A stretch of 64,000 bases of DNA, from assembly GCA_034336665.1 (NCBI GenBank), contig JAPFBE010000003.1:13370360-13434359 (forward strand), in the 5' to 3' direction. Shown piece by piece: positions 50,139-63,085 of this stretch (positions within the stretch are counted from its first letter, which is position 1; every line of letters starts with the position of its first letter). A model generated the notes under the pieces. The model was given only the letters and a program-made list of their open reading frames with translations, was not told the DNA's origin and did not search any database. This DNA comes from Luscinia megarhynchos (taxonomy: Eukaryota > Chordata > Aves > Passeriformes > Turdidae). Both the position numbers and the translations under genes were made by a program.

Positions 50139-53100
50139 CTGATCATGTGTATGATATCACTGAGGCTTCTTTTTCTTTTAGTAAAATACAGACATTCCAC
50201 TCAATCTTTATGACTTGATGTAGGTTTTCATAGAGACAAAGACAAATGTGAGGCATGTCTGTATAAGGATGTGTGCTTGCAATGTGTGGGGGAATAAAAC
50301 ATTCGGCTCAATACAGCTCTGTATCCTGCTTTGCCACACTGAAAAAAAATCAAAGGTAGCTCCTAAGAATAGCATTCATGGTATATAAAAACAGATTAAT
50401 AGATCTCTTGGGAAGCTATTTCAAGGAAGCTAAGAAGCTGAGACAGCTCTGGTGAAGAGTCTGCATCCTGACCCCAGCCAAAAGATCACTCAGCTGTCTT
50501 GCTAATGCTCAAGCTTAAGAATCGAAGGGCACACAGCAGTTAATGGCTCTGGATAAGCCAGTCCTGAGCTGTCATGGTGTGTTGTCTGCAATGGCTGGAC
50601 TGTGCAATGCTGGCTAATTTTCAACCTCTAGTCCAGCAAGTGGAAAGTACAGCTGATGTCTCTATCAGGCTCACACCCTGCCACAAGCACTTCAGCTGCA
50701 GCAAGGGGCAGCCCAACCTCCCCCTCTCCATTTTCTGGTCCCTGTTTCCTTGCCCAGCTGAGGGCACAAACCCAGCCTCAGGTTGTGCCACCTTAGGGAG
50801 TTAACCTGCAGAAGCAGGGAAGTGGTCCTACTTCCTGCTTGTTAAAGTTACAGATCCTCCTGAGCTGCAAAGGAACCCGAGGAGTTGTAGAGCCACTCCT
50901 TTCAGCATGAGACTTGTTCAGCCATGTTATAGGATCTCATCTACTGTAAATACAGCAGAAGCTCTCTGATTCTTCATTGCAGACATTGAGTTCATTGAAA
51001 TCAACAAGCTGTAAAGCAGGTTTAGCAATGTGACACTAGTTACTATCAAAGGACAGTGAGGGTGACTTCAACTGAAAAATGGCATGGTCTTTTCCACCAG
51101 CTACCACTTAAATTGCCTTCTCTTGAGAAGATTACAGGTGTCTTATGAAAGTATTTCCCAAAAGGATTTATCTCAATACAAGGCAGCACCAACACCAATC
51201 CTGTATGAATCAAGGTTTTCACTGAACTGATCAGAAAACCTTTACTGCCCAGTAGAGCAATAAGACAAGTACATATCCATTTTAAAAACAAACAAACAAA
51301 AAAACAACCTTTGTAATCTTATGACTTAGACGCTTGTTTTATTGAGTGACTTATCTTCCCCCATGGACCAAAGCAGCTATTACATCAAGAGCCAGTCATT
51401 TAGTCAGAAAGGCAAACACTGGCATTGCCAAGAGAAAGAACAGTTTTACAGCCTTTAAAGCAGGCCTGATATAACTGCACCTCCTGCTGCCTTTCCAAGT
51501 GGCAGTGTAGCACAAGTGGATGTTGGCCACTGCTCTCAGATATTGCAGTGAGCACATCCAGTTGCTACAGAGCTTGGACTAGTGCTACTTCATAAGAGGA
51601 ACATAGCAATTACCCTCCAAAAACTAAGAGAACTAAAACCAAAGCATCTTCATCTTATTGTCAAATATGATGTTGTGTTAAAAATAATGTGAATGCAATT
51701 GCAGATAAAAGCAGGCTGGGTGAGGCAGGGAATATCTTGCCAAGTGATGTTTGCAGGACTTGGCTTGAGAGCAGCCCAGAGTGGTCCAGATTTACTGCAA
51801 GCATCCTTCTTTGCTAACAGAGGCACTTAGAACCAGCTACAATGGTTTTGCTTTGCTGTAAGCATTAATCAGAGGCAAGTAAAACACATGAAGGAAAGCA
51901 AACATGCACTCCGTCGCACAAATACAGCAGGTATTTGAAATGCAGGGCAGTTCACCATGGCTAATTTGGGGGAATGGAGGTAGGGAAGAGGGAGGAGAGG
52001 ACCTTGGAAGGCAAAAATTTGTTTACATTGAGGAATTTCATTCACAGCAGAGATTCCTGAGTTTTTGCTTCACATGAGCAAAAAATGTCAGTCTGCTGAA
52101 AGTGGCTTGTTGCAGAATGGGATTAGGCTGCTTGAGCTGTGAGATTTTAGTCACGCAGGTGCTGGAAACATTCCTGAAACTAGCTCACCAAGTCTCCTCC
52201 CTTTAACAGCACTAATTCTCTTCTGTCACTGCAGTCTAGCATCCTCAGCAATACACTACTGCAAGCCCATCTTATTTGCAAGGAGTACATCAGCACTAAA
52301 GGCTAACCTCTCTGGCAAGTCTGACAGTGCAGTCCTCTGAAAAAAAGAATTTGATGAGCAAGAAGAGAGTCCAGGCTGGTCTGCCATTCACATTCTTACT
52401 TTGCAAATGTTTTCATAACCATCAGTCCTGAAAACTGAAAGTGAGATCCAAAAGAAGAATTAGGAAGGGGGAGAGAAAACAGGTTGTTTCATTGATTGCA
52501 AGATTTGTAGATTATGGCTATTAGTAAAAATGACAGCACCTCTAGTCGATGAGGTACAGTCTCAAAGCCTATTAATGCACTAAAAGTAACACTATTTGGG
52601 GATCTGAAAAGAGAAAAATCACAGTATGAAATTTCAATCCTACTTTGTGCTTTGAAAGCCGCTGTATCAAGAGGGAGATGTCCAATATGCCCCATTCACA
52701 TGCTAATTCACTTGTTTCAACAAACTGGTATTCTCCTTCACCTCTTCACATTAGCATAAAATGAGAAGCTTGAATCTGCATTTTTCAAAAGACAACCAGG
52801 TTTCAAAATTTCCAAAATGCAACTATTCAACAATGGTTCATACATGCTAAATGCCAGAGTATTGAAAATGCAATACTCATTTGCCTCCTGCATCCAGAAT
52901 GTAATTTCCATTTTTATTTTAATCGCTAGTGATCCATTGTTCCAAGTTTCTTTAAATAAATGTCCCCCACTGCTGCCCATAGCTTCTGCAGAAACAATTT
53001 TGAATATTTTGCAGCAAAAATAGCAGATGTGTTGAAATTTATGCCATTCCTCTCTAGGAGTAGATGACTGATGAAATGCATATACCCAGGCCTGTGGAAA

Positions 53101-56100
53101 TATGAGCCAGAAATAAATAGCAAATGAGATTATCCTTAAATTGATCTCTCTGCAGTATATTCTGATTAACCAGCAAATCAAAGACTTTTTTTTTTCCAGC
53201 TGCTCCATAAAGATCACACTCTTCATTCTCTGCATGTGTAGTTTCTGGTATATAAGTGATTCTTTCAGTTATCAGTTTATCTGAGGGCTTTTCTGCTCTG
53301 CTGTCCAAACAGCTTGGTTTTCTTCCTTTCTGTCTGAACTTTCAAGAGGTAGATTCTAATATCTTCTTTGTTCTCCTCAAAAGACCCCACCACAAAATTT
53401 GTTGTTCAGATCTGTTACAGCCTGTTTCAAAACCAGCAGTCTTGCTGAAAGCATTCTGGTGCATTTGATCCTTCTTAAGGTGTCAACACAACCATCACAC
53501 AATATGTCTGAGCCAGTGGGACATTTTCTATCTAGATTTTTTCAGAAATCAAAACGTGTTTATCTGATAGAGCACCTGTGATAAAGTCAGCAGTTACTTC
53601 AAGGACTCTGCTGCTGGTGTCACGATGAGCTGTCCAGCTTGAACTTCATGATCGTACCAAAATATCCAGAACTGTGTTCTAACTTGCCCTAATCATAATT
53701 TAACACACCTCCCCCCATGTTAATGGCCAGTATGACACCAGTCTAGGTGTCACAACAAAGAGCAATATTATGCATTTACCTTTGTTCTGGTGTGAATGTG
53801 CAGCTAACTTTCACATGCTGAACAGTGGCCAGAAGTGCAGCTGCCTGTGATCCAAGGTTTGCTTGTGCTGTAGCACAGGTGTGATGACTTGGCTGATTCT
53901 TGCTTAGAACATTCTTGTCCAGCTGCAAGAAAGAATGTAGGCTAATGCCACATGAAAGTAAGTTCACAGGCAGAAGTGAAATTGTAAAGGTGGTAACAGC
54001 TGGAAAATACTAAGGAGGGGCAAAAGGTGTGATATCCTCAGAAAAGAAGGCAGAGACTCAGCATACAGCAGCTTAGCCAGACAGGGGATCATGGGCCTCT
54101 CCAAAGAGTCATGGAAATGAAAACTCCCCCTCAACCAAGAGCTGCCTACTTGTTTGGTAATGCTTGTAATAAGTACCTGAAGTAGCCTGTACTAAGAACT
54201 TAAGTCATAGTTAATATTTGAGTCCTGCTTAGCTAAGTGGCCTCTTAGTTGTACCTGTGAAATGTGTGCCTTAGTTGATACAAATACTTGCTGTGTGTTT
54301 CTAAACCTCGCAGTATTTTAGCATAGGAGAAGGTGCCCAAGGAAAAAGATGACTCATTGAGGAAAAGATTGCAGGTGTGAGCACTAATCCTGGCTCTCTC
54401 CCTCCTCTCACTCTGCCCTCTGCTTCATTACTTGCCACACAGTCACACTGCAAGGCCTAAAGCTACCAGACACCAACTAAAACAGAGATGATACAATTAA
54501 GTAATGTATGTTACTGCTGTCTAACAGAAGGGGTTGCTGTGAAAACATTTTTCCATGACTGAGTGGTATCAACCAGCCCTCTCTATCCATATTCAAAGAG
54601 ATTAAACCAGGGCATTAAATCCTGACAGCGCTTCTTTAACCAGAAGGAAGGAGTGGGCTCTCACTAGAGGGCACATTGAGCTTGGATTTTATACATCCTG
54701 TTTCAAATCAGAATGATAAGGCGACAGATGAAAACCAGCAAGGTTGAAAACATCTACCCTGTGTGACTGAATTCTCCTAAACCCAAATTGCAGGATGCCT
54801 TTAAAATGCTTCATCCCTTGGGCATCATAGGGTAGGGCAGGGGGTGATGTTGCTTCTCTGTATGAAATAGAGTTTTTCTTGGGTCTGGTACCATGTCCAT
54901 CAACACTGCAGAAGAATAAATCCATGGGGCAGTCCTGATTGGTACTTTATAAAGACACAAGGAGAAAGGAAGGAAGAAAAGTATCACACAGCAGGCATGC
55001 TCTTACTGATCAGTGGCAAAATTCTTAACAAGCTGTAATTTAAAGGAAACAACATACATTATAGATATCACCAACAGACAAATTCAAGAACTGCTCCTAC
55101 ATGAAGACTGGGAGAAATTTCACAAATAAGTATCAGAAACAGTATCTCCACATGCATTTGACCACTTGGGTTGCACCAGAGGGCTATGCCTGTACAGTGC
55201 AGGGGTTTGCTTTGAGGGTGATATTTCCAATTGTTCACATTTTGGACTAGCTCTAGATTAGTCCAGTGGGCAGGAACAGCCTGCTGGCAGCTGCGGGGAG
55301 CTCTAGGTGCTCTCCTAGGCCCTTCTCCCCCTGTAGTCTCCCTCAGCAGGCATCCTGCTTGGAGGTCAGCCCCCCTGGGCAGCCCAAAGCATCATTAGAA
55401 ACACGATTAGGAGATTTGCTTCACACCCACTAATCCAATTTAAACCGTTACTGTAGACACAATCAGACTGACAAGCTGTAAAAATGCATCCCTGAGGAGC
55501 TGTTTGCTTTGTGCCAGGCAAGGAGTGGACTTGAACACAAGCTGGAGAACCAGCCCAAGGTCCTGGCACAGTGTCTCCATGTGGAGGGCAGGGTTCAAGA
55601 GCTGCATGTGTATAGCCTCACATGCCATTAACTTTCTTGTGCTGACAAGGATAAAATTCAAAGCAAAAGGTATAATAGGAGTACTTTCACTGAATTTGTG
55701 ATTATTGCAACACACAGGAAGACTGTATGCTGGAGGAGATGCAGAGTCCACCTGGCAGGACTAATAGAGTAGGATCTGAGCAAGAGCTGAGAATGGCACC
55801 CCCTCACCTGCTTTGATTTACATTTTTCATCCACAGGGATGGTTAAGAGGCAAATAAGCCTTAATTCTTACTGTTTATAGTATTGCTGACAGCATCTTAG
55901 GTCCTATTGAGAACTGCAAGTGAAAGGATGAAAATGGTAAAAATATATTGTAAAAATTGTTCTTTCAAATCAGTACTCAGGAGGGACTGCACCACACATT
56001 ATTTCCACCCAGACAAATCAAGGATTCCCTTAACCTTCCAGATGTGTGACTGCTGCTGGAGTGGCAGCCAGGGTCACATCACTGCTTGCAGACATTCCTC

Positions 56101-56194
56101 CAAAATCCAGGACGGCAATATTACTTAACTCTAACCGAAGGCAAAGAAATTTTGCGTGCTAATAATAAGCTGTAAGGCTGCCAGTGGAGGCAGG
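50139..56194. other. Intergenic, no gene recognised
   Basis: Unique-looking DNA of 6 kb. It includes an AAAC-type simple repeat near 51,288 and a stretch with long open frames on both strands at 52,738-53,308, including a 165-codon minus frame. Codon content is not convincing, and low stop density on both strands points to base composition or noncoding constraint. Confidence 0.65.
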
Positions 56195-56390
56195 AGCAGC
56201 AATAGGAGCCCGGCACGCCCAGAGGCAGGCTGCTGAGGAGGAACGCGTGTCCCGTGGAGCGCTCTCAGTGTGCCATCTAGTGATGCAGGGACTGCGGGCA
56301 CCGCCGCGGCCGCGCATCCCTCAGCAGCTGTGCGCCCAGATGTGCGCCCAGATGTGCGGCCGGACGCGGCAGCCCGCAGCTGCTGGTAAT
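56195..56390. promoter_or_regulatory. Isolated CpG-rich patch with CTCF-like motif
   Basis: About 200 bp is locally rich in CpG (CGCGTG, GAGCGC, CCGCCGCGGCCGCGC) inside AT-rich intergenic DNA. It holds a minus-strand CACTAGATGGCA (56271-56282), close to the CTCF core CCASYAGRKGGC, and two exact 12-bp units GTGCGCCCAGAT (56330-56353) plus a partial third. The 88-codon plus-strand frame is not recognised. It could be a small orphan promoter, a CTCF-bound site or the first exon of a noncoding RNA; none is proven. Confidence 0.4.
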
Positions 56391-59300
56391 CTGCTTGTTG
56401 GAGAAGCTAAGAGGGAGTGGGTTCAGCCTGCAGAGACCACTTATCCTTAGGTGGAGTCCCTTAGCATTCTGCGGGGAGATTCGCTCTAATCTGTGACATA
56501 ACTAATATAGGCTGCTACAGTAAATTCCTCACCTGGGAAGAAACAAAGCGGGGCTGGGTAGAGAGGTAACAAAATTACTTGATAGTATTCTTTCCGTCCC
56601 CCCCAACAGGAGCACGGAATTGACATCTTAAATGCAGTAATTTTTACCTCATTAGCAGAATTAAGTTTCTTCTCATGGTATGGTACTGAAACCCCTGGAG
56701 AGACTGTGGAATAAAAAGAAGTTAAATGGGGATGAACTGTATTTTCCATCACGGCACAAAGTTCAGCCTCTTTTGCTACCCTGGTGACAGTGTGCTGGAA
56801 CCTCAGAGGCTAATGATACTAATCATCTCTCATTGCAATTTTTTTAGTGCAGCACAATTGAAGGGGTTTCTTCATCTAGCTTCAGGTGGCAGAAGAGTAC
56901 AAAAAGAAGATAAGAAAACTTGAAAGTAATTAATCACATGATTTTAAAGAAACAAACAGCCAGCTGACACTTAGTCACATTGTCTCACCTCTCTTTAGGA
57001 GAGAGTTTCAACAGGATTGCTGAGTCATGTGGAGGAAAAGCACTGATAGCAAGTCTCAGCTACAGCTGTTTACAGAGAGGATTTGCTGTGGTGTCAGGGA
57101 AATCTGTTTAGTCTGATAGTGGAAATCCTGCTTGAGGATGGGAAAAGGTCAGTAATATTAGCCAAATCCAATTAAACTAATGAAGGACCAAGACCATTTC
57201 CTCAAAAACAGCCATTCGAAGAGAAGGTTTAATTCTAGAAAAATAAGAATTATAAACCCAAATTAAATCCTTTTAATCTCTCTCCATTTATCAGCACTAT
57301 TTTCCTTTAGTGAGAGGCTAAAACTTACGAGGGGTTGCTGGCAAAGACTAGCATTGTCTCTTTTAATGTTACAAAAGCAATTCAAAATCCCACTAAAATC
57401 ATTACAAGGACAATTTTAATTCATTCCTTTGCAATGGATTCATGAATGCAGCTTTGTAAAAAAGTTCTAGCACAGGACAGAAGTGAGGCTCACCTGAGAG
57501 CTGGTTCTTTGTGGCACCTGGTTGCTGCCTTGCAACACCACGAGCCTCTTTGGCTGTTCAGGGCCTGAACAAAGCATACACCTCCCTGTGCTCTTCCAGG
57601 GGATGCTGTCTGCTGGGCCAGCACTAAACAGCAGGGCTATTTATATGAAAAGCTTGAGACTGCTATCAGCTTCCAGAAGCTATCTGGTTTTCTAACATAT
57701 AATTATACTGATAGCAAAGACCATCTTAAACTCACAGCCACTTACCTGGGGGCTCAGAGCTGCCTTGGGACCCCTGCAGGCAGCCAAACAAGGTAGCATC
57801 TCACAAAGGGACTTTGTCAGACATCCCCCATTTCAGTAAGGGCCATTTTCCCCAGGTAGTCTGGGGCAGGAGACTGCCCAGATGTTTGGGTCTCTCATAA
57901 GAGAATTTCAAAGGGAGGAAGAAGCATGAAAGAAGAGGTTGCCTAGTAGAAAGCGGCATGTAACCAAAAGGATGAGAAAAAGAAAACTATTGGTTAAGTT
58001 TCATCTGCTTAATATCATTCCCAGGCAGACAACAGGCAGGACTTATTCTGCCAGATGACCTAAAGGCTTTGATCTTCCTTAGTTAGACAGTGTGGGTTCT
58101 TCAGCAACTCCCAAGGCAGCTGGCACTGCAGGAAAAATTATCCCCAAGTTGCCAGGTGTGTCTTTTGTAACACAGTAGCTGTTCAGTAGGAACCAGAGTG
58201 AAATGGCCAGCATTACTTCACCAGAACTTGAAATTCGATCTTTTTTTAAAAGTAGAAGCTAAGGTACATAGGGAAAACAAATAGCTTCAGGAAAATAAGC
58301 AATCATTTCCTATCTAAATCATGAGTGTTAACATATTAGCCCCTCTCACTCAGTTAATCATGCTCTTTTTACCACATTAAATATGAGCAGTGTGGGGGGG
58401 GATGCTCAGCACAAGAGCGGGGAAAAGAAGGTGATTTCACAGCTCTGGATGTTTGATTTAGGAGATAGTGCCCATAACCAGAGCAACCAGATCAGAGGTG
58501 AACAATTTCTTTTGAAGCACAGAAGCCACAGCAGCTGATGTCATGAACAAAATTAGGCAACTGAACAGAAACAGAGCAATAAAAAAAAGAGACTTGCAGC
58601 CCAGAATTTCACAAGCAATAGTAGTTCATAAGCAATGAGCTATAAAAAGCAAAGCTGACCAAGAAAAGGAGTAATCTGCTTACATGAAAATGCAAATCCC
58701 TACCACCTCTGTGTAGCAGTTCTGGCAGTGTGAATGGGCATGGGCACAAATCACAAATGCTTCCTCTGTGAAAGAAGAAAAGCAAACTATTTACATTCAT
58801 CAAAAAATGCATTGAGAAGAGAAAGCTCCAGACAATTGTGGTACTGGAAACGTTCAAAATACGTTACCTAAGTCAGAGATAGTATGCCAGTAAGGGAATT
58901 CCCAAGAGCTGACTCACAAGTACCTGGAACACAATTCCTATCTCAGGGCAAACAGTTGCCATAGATATGTGTGGACAAGCAAGAAGACAGAGCTGCCCAG
59001 AAAGAACCACATTTCTGTCCCAGGGCTCCTCAAAGCAGCCCTTCTGCTGAAGAAAGCTGCTTGACAAAGCTTTGGGAGATCAGATGCCATGTAAAGCTTC
59101 CCTACCTTTGATGGCTTTCTTTTTTGTGTGAGGCTCTACTTGGAGGTCTTAGGAGTTTAAAGGCAATGCTGTGAGAAAAAGCAAAGAGAAGCCCCACATG
59201 GCAATCCTAGGCAAGCAGAGCTTACATACCACGCTCTGTGCCACTGCACCTCTGGTGGGCTGCCTGCTCACATGGAGAGCTCTTGTCCTTGTCAGTACCT

Positions 59301-59530
59301 GTCAGGTCACACCCTGCTTGTCAAAAGCCACAGCATGCTAACAGCAGGACTAACATTTGGGTGGAGTTGGCTACCAGAGATTAAAAGTCACTCCTCTCCT
59401 TTTCAAGCCCTGTGCTGTCAAGGTCACTAATGCACTGAGTTGTCCTAGTGCCATCCTCTGAGCTACAAGGGTAGCATCATTTACCAGAAAAAAATACCTG
59501 GTTTATACCAGCTACTGTTACTCAATAATA
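56391..59530. other. Intergenic, no gene recognised
   Basis: Unique-looking AT-rich sequence with a run of G near 58,394-58,401. No gene, RNA or repeat was identified. Confidence 0.65.
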
Positions 59531-59665
59531 CAGAACCATAGAATATATTGAGTTGAAAGGGATCCACAAAGATCATCAAGTCCAACTCTTATGTGAATGG
59601 CCCACACAGGGATCAAGGCCACAACCTTGGTATTATTAGCACCATGCTCTGACCAAGTGAGTTAT
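59531..59665 (-). repeat. CR1 LINE 3' end
   Basis: The plus strand begins CAGAACCATAGAATATATTG and contains GATCATCAAGTCCAACTCTT, then ..AACCTTGGTATTATTAGCAC and CATGCTCTGACCAA. This is the 3' end of an avian CR1 copy, inserted on minus and heavily 5'-truncated as is normal for CR1. Confidence 0.88.
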
Positions 59666-62079
59666 GTCAAGATGTTAGAATTCAGGGTTGCTGAAACTAA
59701 GGTGGAAAATTTGTGTTTTCCAACTACATTTGTTTCATCCACGTACATGCCTGCTTTTCCAATTAATTGTCCTACCTAGACATCCTTTATTTCTAAGTAC
59801 TACAGGGCACTTACACTCCTAAGAATGCTCTGAAGGATCAGAACATGGGTGTCCTAAGAAGGTGCATTTAAAAGTTTGCAGAAATCAGGCTAAAGCCCTA
59901 ATCAGCTTATTAGCTCTGTTTTGGGAAAACAGAAACAACTAATTCTAGGAAAGTCTGCACTAACAGGAAGAAGAAGGAATACAGCATATTTCAAATTTTA
60001 AGAAATACCCACAGTTCTGGAGGACAATGGCTTAATTTTTAAAAATTATAATTAAAAAGTATAACTCTTGGGAGGAACAGTCGAAGTAAACAAAAGAACA
60101 CCTTACACAGCAGATACCAATGCTGAAAGAAGAGTAATAGAACTCTGGGGAAACCAAGCACGCCACTATCATGCCAAGAAAATTATTCCTCCTACCATTA
60201 GCCTTTACATAGGTTCTGATGTTATACCATGTGTTAATTATTTCCAAAACACAAGTGCAAACACTCACCCTGATTGGAAAATTAGCAGATTTCAAACTCA
60301 GGTAATTTCACCCTAATGAGGAACTTGTTGAACTGAATTTAACAATTAGCTCACACCCTTTGCTAGCTGGGTATGACGAGGTTGCAAGAAGACACTGAAA
60401 AACTCACAATTTTCAGTAATTGGCAATAAAGGATTAATATAAATTCAAAAACTGTTGCCATACTGCTTCTAGTTCCTGCTTTGGCTCTTAAGGCAGGGAT
60501 TTGCCAAAGGGGAGAGATGAGGAGGTGCTGCCTGTACTGAACAGCTCTCCCTTTTGCTAGGTACCAAGCCTCAGCAAAATGGATTTCACAGCTTAAGAGA
60601 GTTAAACTCCTGATTTATCAGTCAATATGCACAACACGTGGGTGGAGCTAACAAGCTAAGGTGCTTGCCACCCTTGATAAGGTAGGAGCAGGCTGGGCTG
60701 CTTCAGCCAAGAGGGGAAGGACTGGTCTCTGTGGCTGCTTGGGGAGGGCTGAGCCTTGACATTGCTCAGCTGCTATTATTGGGCTACCTGGTTTTGCTTC
60801 TACAGAGTTTTGAATGCTTTTTGCATTGTTTTTTCCTCATTGAGAACCCTTGAGCTGCTGACTGTCTCTATGTCAGTACTCTGCCCCTTGGCTGCAACCT
60901 TCTCTTTCTCCCTATGGCTCTGCAGAATGTCTGGCAGCACCCTCTCAGAGCTTAGCAGTTCTCCAAGATGTCTGCACCAGCTTCAGCTTGTGTAGAAACT
61001 GTTCCTTAGTCCCCAGATGGCATCTGTGATCTGATGCCTGAATCTCTAGAGTTGGTACTTCTCAGCTGCCAAATTGCATTTAAGGAAACACAAGTAATTT
61101 TTATCCTACCACTAGTTCTCTACACATGCTGTGATCCCACCTGCATAAGAGATGTTGGGCAGTTAGGTCTTAGAGACTGGGGCCAAGATATAGTTGTGAA
61201 GGGAAAAGACACCTGCAAATGAAAAAGAAGTTGCCTTTGGATGATTCTCTCTCCTTAGAGCTAATCAAAACTGTCCAAAATATTGTCAACATTTGTCTGA
61301 ATTCTCCCACAAAAATGTAAAGACTATATTGAATAAAATCTTCCTGGTTTTCCATGCACTTTCCACAGTAGGGATTTCTTCTCCTTGCTTGAAGAACAAT
61401 AAAGGCTATTCTGGGACTTAAGCAGCACACCAACTGCTCAATTATTTCTCAGGAACTGATATCAGTGTAGGTGTAACAAACTTCTTTTTGCATGCAAAGA
61501 AATGGCAATAAATAGAGAAATGGGGAGAAGGGAAAAGTTTGCAAAAATAGGTTTTGAGCCCTTTCAATCTGCTGCTTTGTCTTCATATTGTCAACCAGCA
61601 CAGTAGAGACATAGTCCTCTGGATTCCTCTGCTTTGGCTCCCTAAACAAAGATGATCGTGCTGATTCAGACAATTGTTAGAACCACTTAGAGAACACTTT
61701 GTAAGGGATCTAAAACAGTTAAGAGGTCAGTATTGTCATATAACCCTCTTCTCCCAAAATCCAAGTCTTAGAAATAGCTATCCATTTTACTTGGGAGCTA
61801 AGGAGGTGCAAGTAGATTCATGAGCTGTCCTGAAGGAACACGTGAATGGCTGTCAACAAAAGCAGCAGTGAGACTTTTATTGAAAGGGCAAGGGAGCCAA
61901 ATGCCTCAAATTATTGAATAGGTGGAGTTGTTGCAACAGACCTATTCCAGAATTTGCCTTAGGTGTGTAGCAAATGCCTGCTGTCTCCTCTGCTATCCAT
62001 GAGTCTTCAGGGCTTCTCTACTGCTTACACTAAATCTACCTATGCCCTAACTTGTCCTATTTGCCATTGATTGTATTCC
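59666..62079. other. Intergenic, no gene recognised
   Basis: No confident feature. A plus-strand frame at 60065-60316, open on both strands, ends in a donor-like CAG/gtaatt at 60300-60306. No upstream acceptor is convincing, so it is not called as an exon. Confidence 0.55.
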
Positions 62080-62131
62080 AACAGAATCACAGAATATGCT
62101 GGGATGGAAGGGACCCATCAGGAACATCAAG
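62080..62131 (-). repeat. CR1 LINE 3' tail, outer part of a split copy
   Basis: The plus-strand sequence AGAATCACAGAATATGCTGG, then GATGGAAGGGACCCATCAGG and ATCAAG, is the antisense CR1 terminus. It breaks off exactly at ATCAAG, and the expected continuation (TCCAGCTCCTGGCC) is found 529 bp further on. Confidence 0.85.
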
Positions 62132-62660
62132 TGCTGCAATTATGTTGAGGTGGACATGGCTGGTATCACTACCAATCCTTTAGTAGCAAACTCTACTAAG
62201 GCTTCACTACACTCCTTCTCTTAACAAACTTCTTTCCTTTGAACTCTCACTCCTTCTTTCACGGACCTCTCTCAAGTAACTGACTCCTTTTCATGTAGGT
62301 AGCTTCACATAGTACTGATTCCTTCTTTCATTCTGCCCAACTGGCTAAACCCAAGCTGTCCCTTCCTGGCCACCCAACCCTGTCTGTCCCTCACACAACA
62401 TGGCACCAGATCTGTCCCTTGCAAGACCCCATGTCCCTTACCTGCTCACAGCACAGCCAGCAGCCTCCTGCTCTTAGTCTAGCAGACCCCGATCTCAAGC
62501 TCTAACTGCAAGTACCAGCAGTTGGTGGTCAGCTTACCCACTCTTTTATAGCCCCCAAACTGATTGAGCAGATACAGATGTTTCCACTCCTTGGTAATCA
62601 GTGCAGCTGCAATTGGGAATGATTCCCTCTTGCACTGTTCTTTCAGCCTAGCTACTCACA
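62132..62660 (-). mobile_element. Probable solo LTR (529 bp) inserted in CR1
   Basis: The insert begins TG (TGCTGCAATTATG) and ends CA (AGCTACTCACA) and is flanked by identical ATCAAG hexamers at 62126-62131 and 62661-62666. Removing it and one hexamer restores continuous CR1 sequence. A 6-bp duplication with TG/CA ends fits ERVK/alpha/betaretrovirus-type integration. A minus-strand TATA box, CTATAAAAG (62543-62551), suggests minus orientation. No AATAAA was found between the TATA box and the 62132 end, so the exact LTR class is unclear. Confidence 0.7.
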
Positions 62661-63085
62661 ATCAAGTCCAGCTCCTGGCCATGGACACAACATCCCCAAA
62701 ATCACATCCTGTGCCTGAGAGCATTGTCCAAATGCTGCTTGAACTCTGTCAGGCTGGTGTTGTGACTGCTTCTCTGGGAGCTGTTCCAGTGCTCAGCCAC
62801 CCTCTGGGTGAAGAACATTTTCCTGATACCCAACCTAAACCTCCCCTGACACACTTCAGTCCATTCCCTCAGTCCTGGCACTGTCACCAGAGAGAAGACA
62901 TCAGTTTCTGCCCCTCTTCCCCTACTCACAGGACTGCAGTGAGGTCTCCCCTCAGCCTCCTCCAGGCTGAACAAGCCCAGTGCCCTCAGCCCCTCCTCAC
63001 ACAGCTTCCCCTCAAGGAACTTCACCCCCCTCATGGCTCCTTTGGACACTCTCTAACACCTTAATGATGTTACCCAAATTCTTCC
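62661..63085 (-). repeat. CR1 LINE, inner part of the split copy
   Basis: The plus strand reads as antisense CR1: GAGAGCATTGTCCAAATGCT, then CAGCCACCCTCTGGGTGAAG, CCCAACCTAAACCTCCCCTG, and CAGCCTCCTCCAGGCTGAAC...GGACACTCTC. It follows directly from the tail at 62080-62131. The 166-codon and 115-codon open frames over it are antisense or 3'-region artefacts, not the reverse transcriptase. Confidence 0.92.

Noticed and set aside
55907..56128. Zinc-finger-like peptide (YCKNCSFKSVLRRDCTTHYFH)
   Set aside because: The Cys/His spacing does not form a full C2H2 finger, there is only one unit, and no splice context was seen.
62564..63064. 166-codon plus-strand frame
   Set aside because: It starts in the inserted LTR and runs antisense through the CR1 3' region; a repeat artefact.
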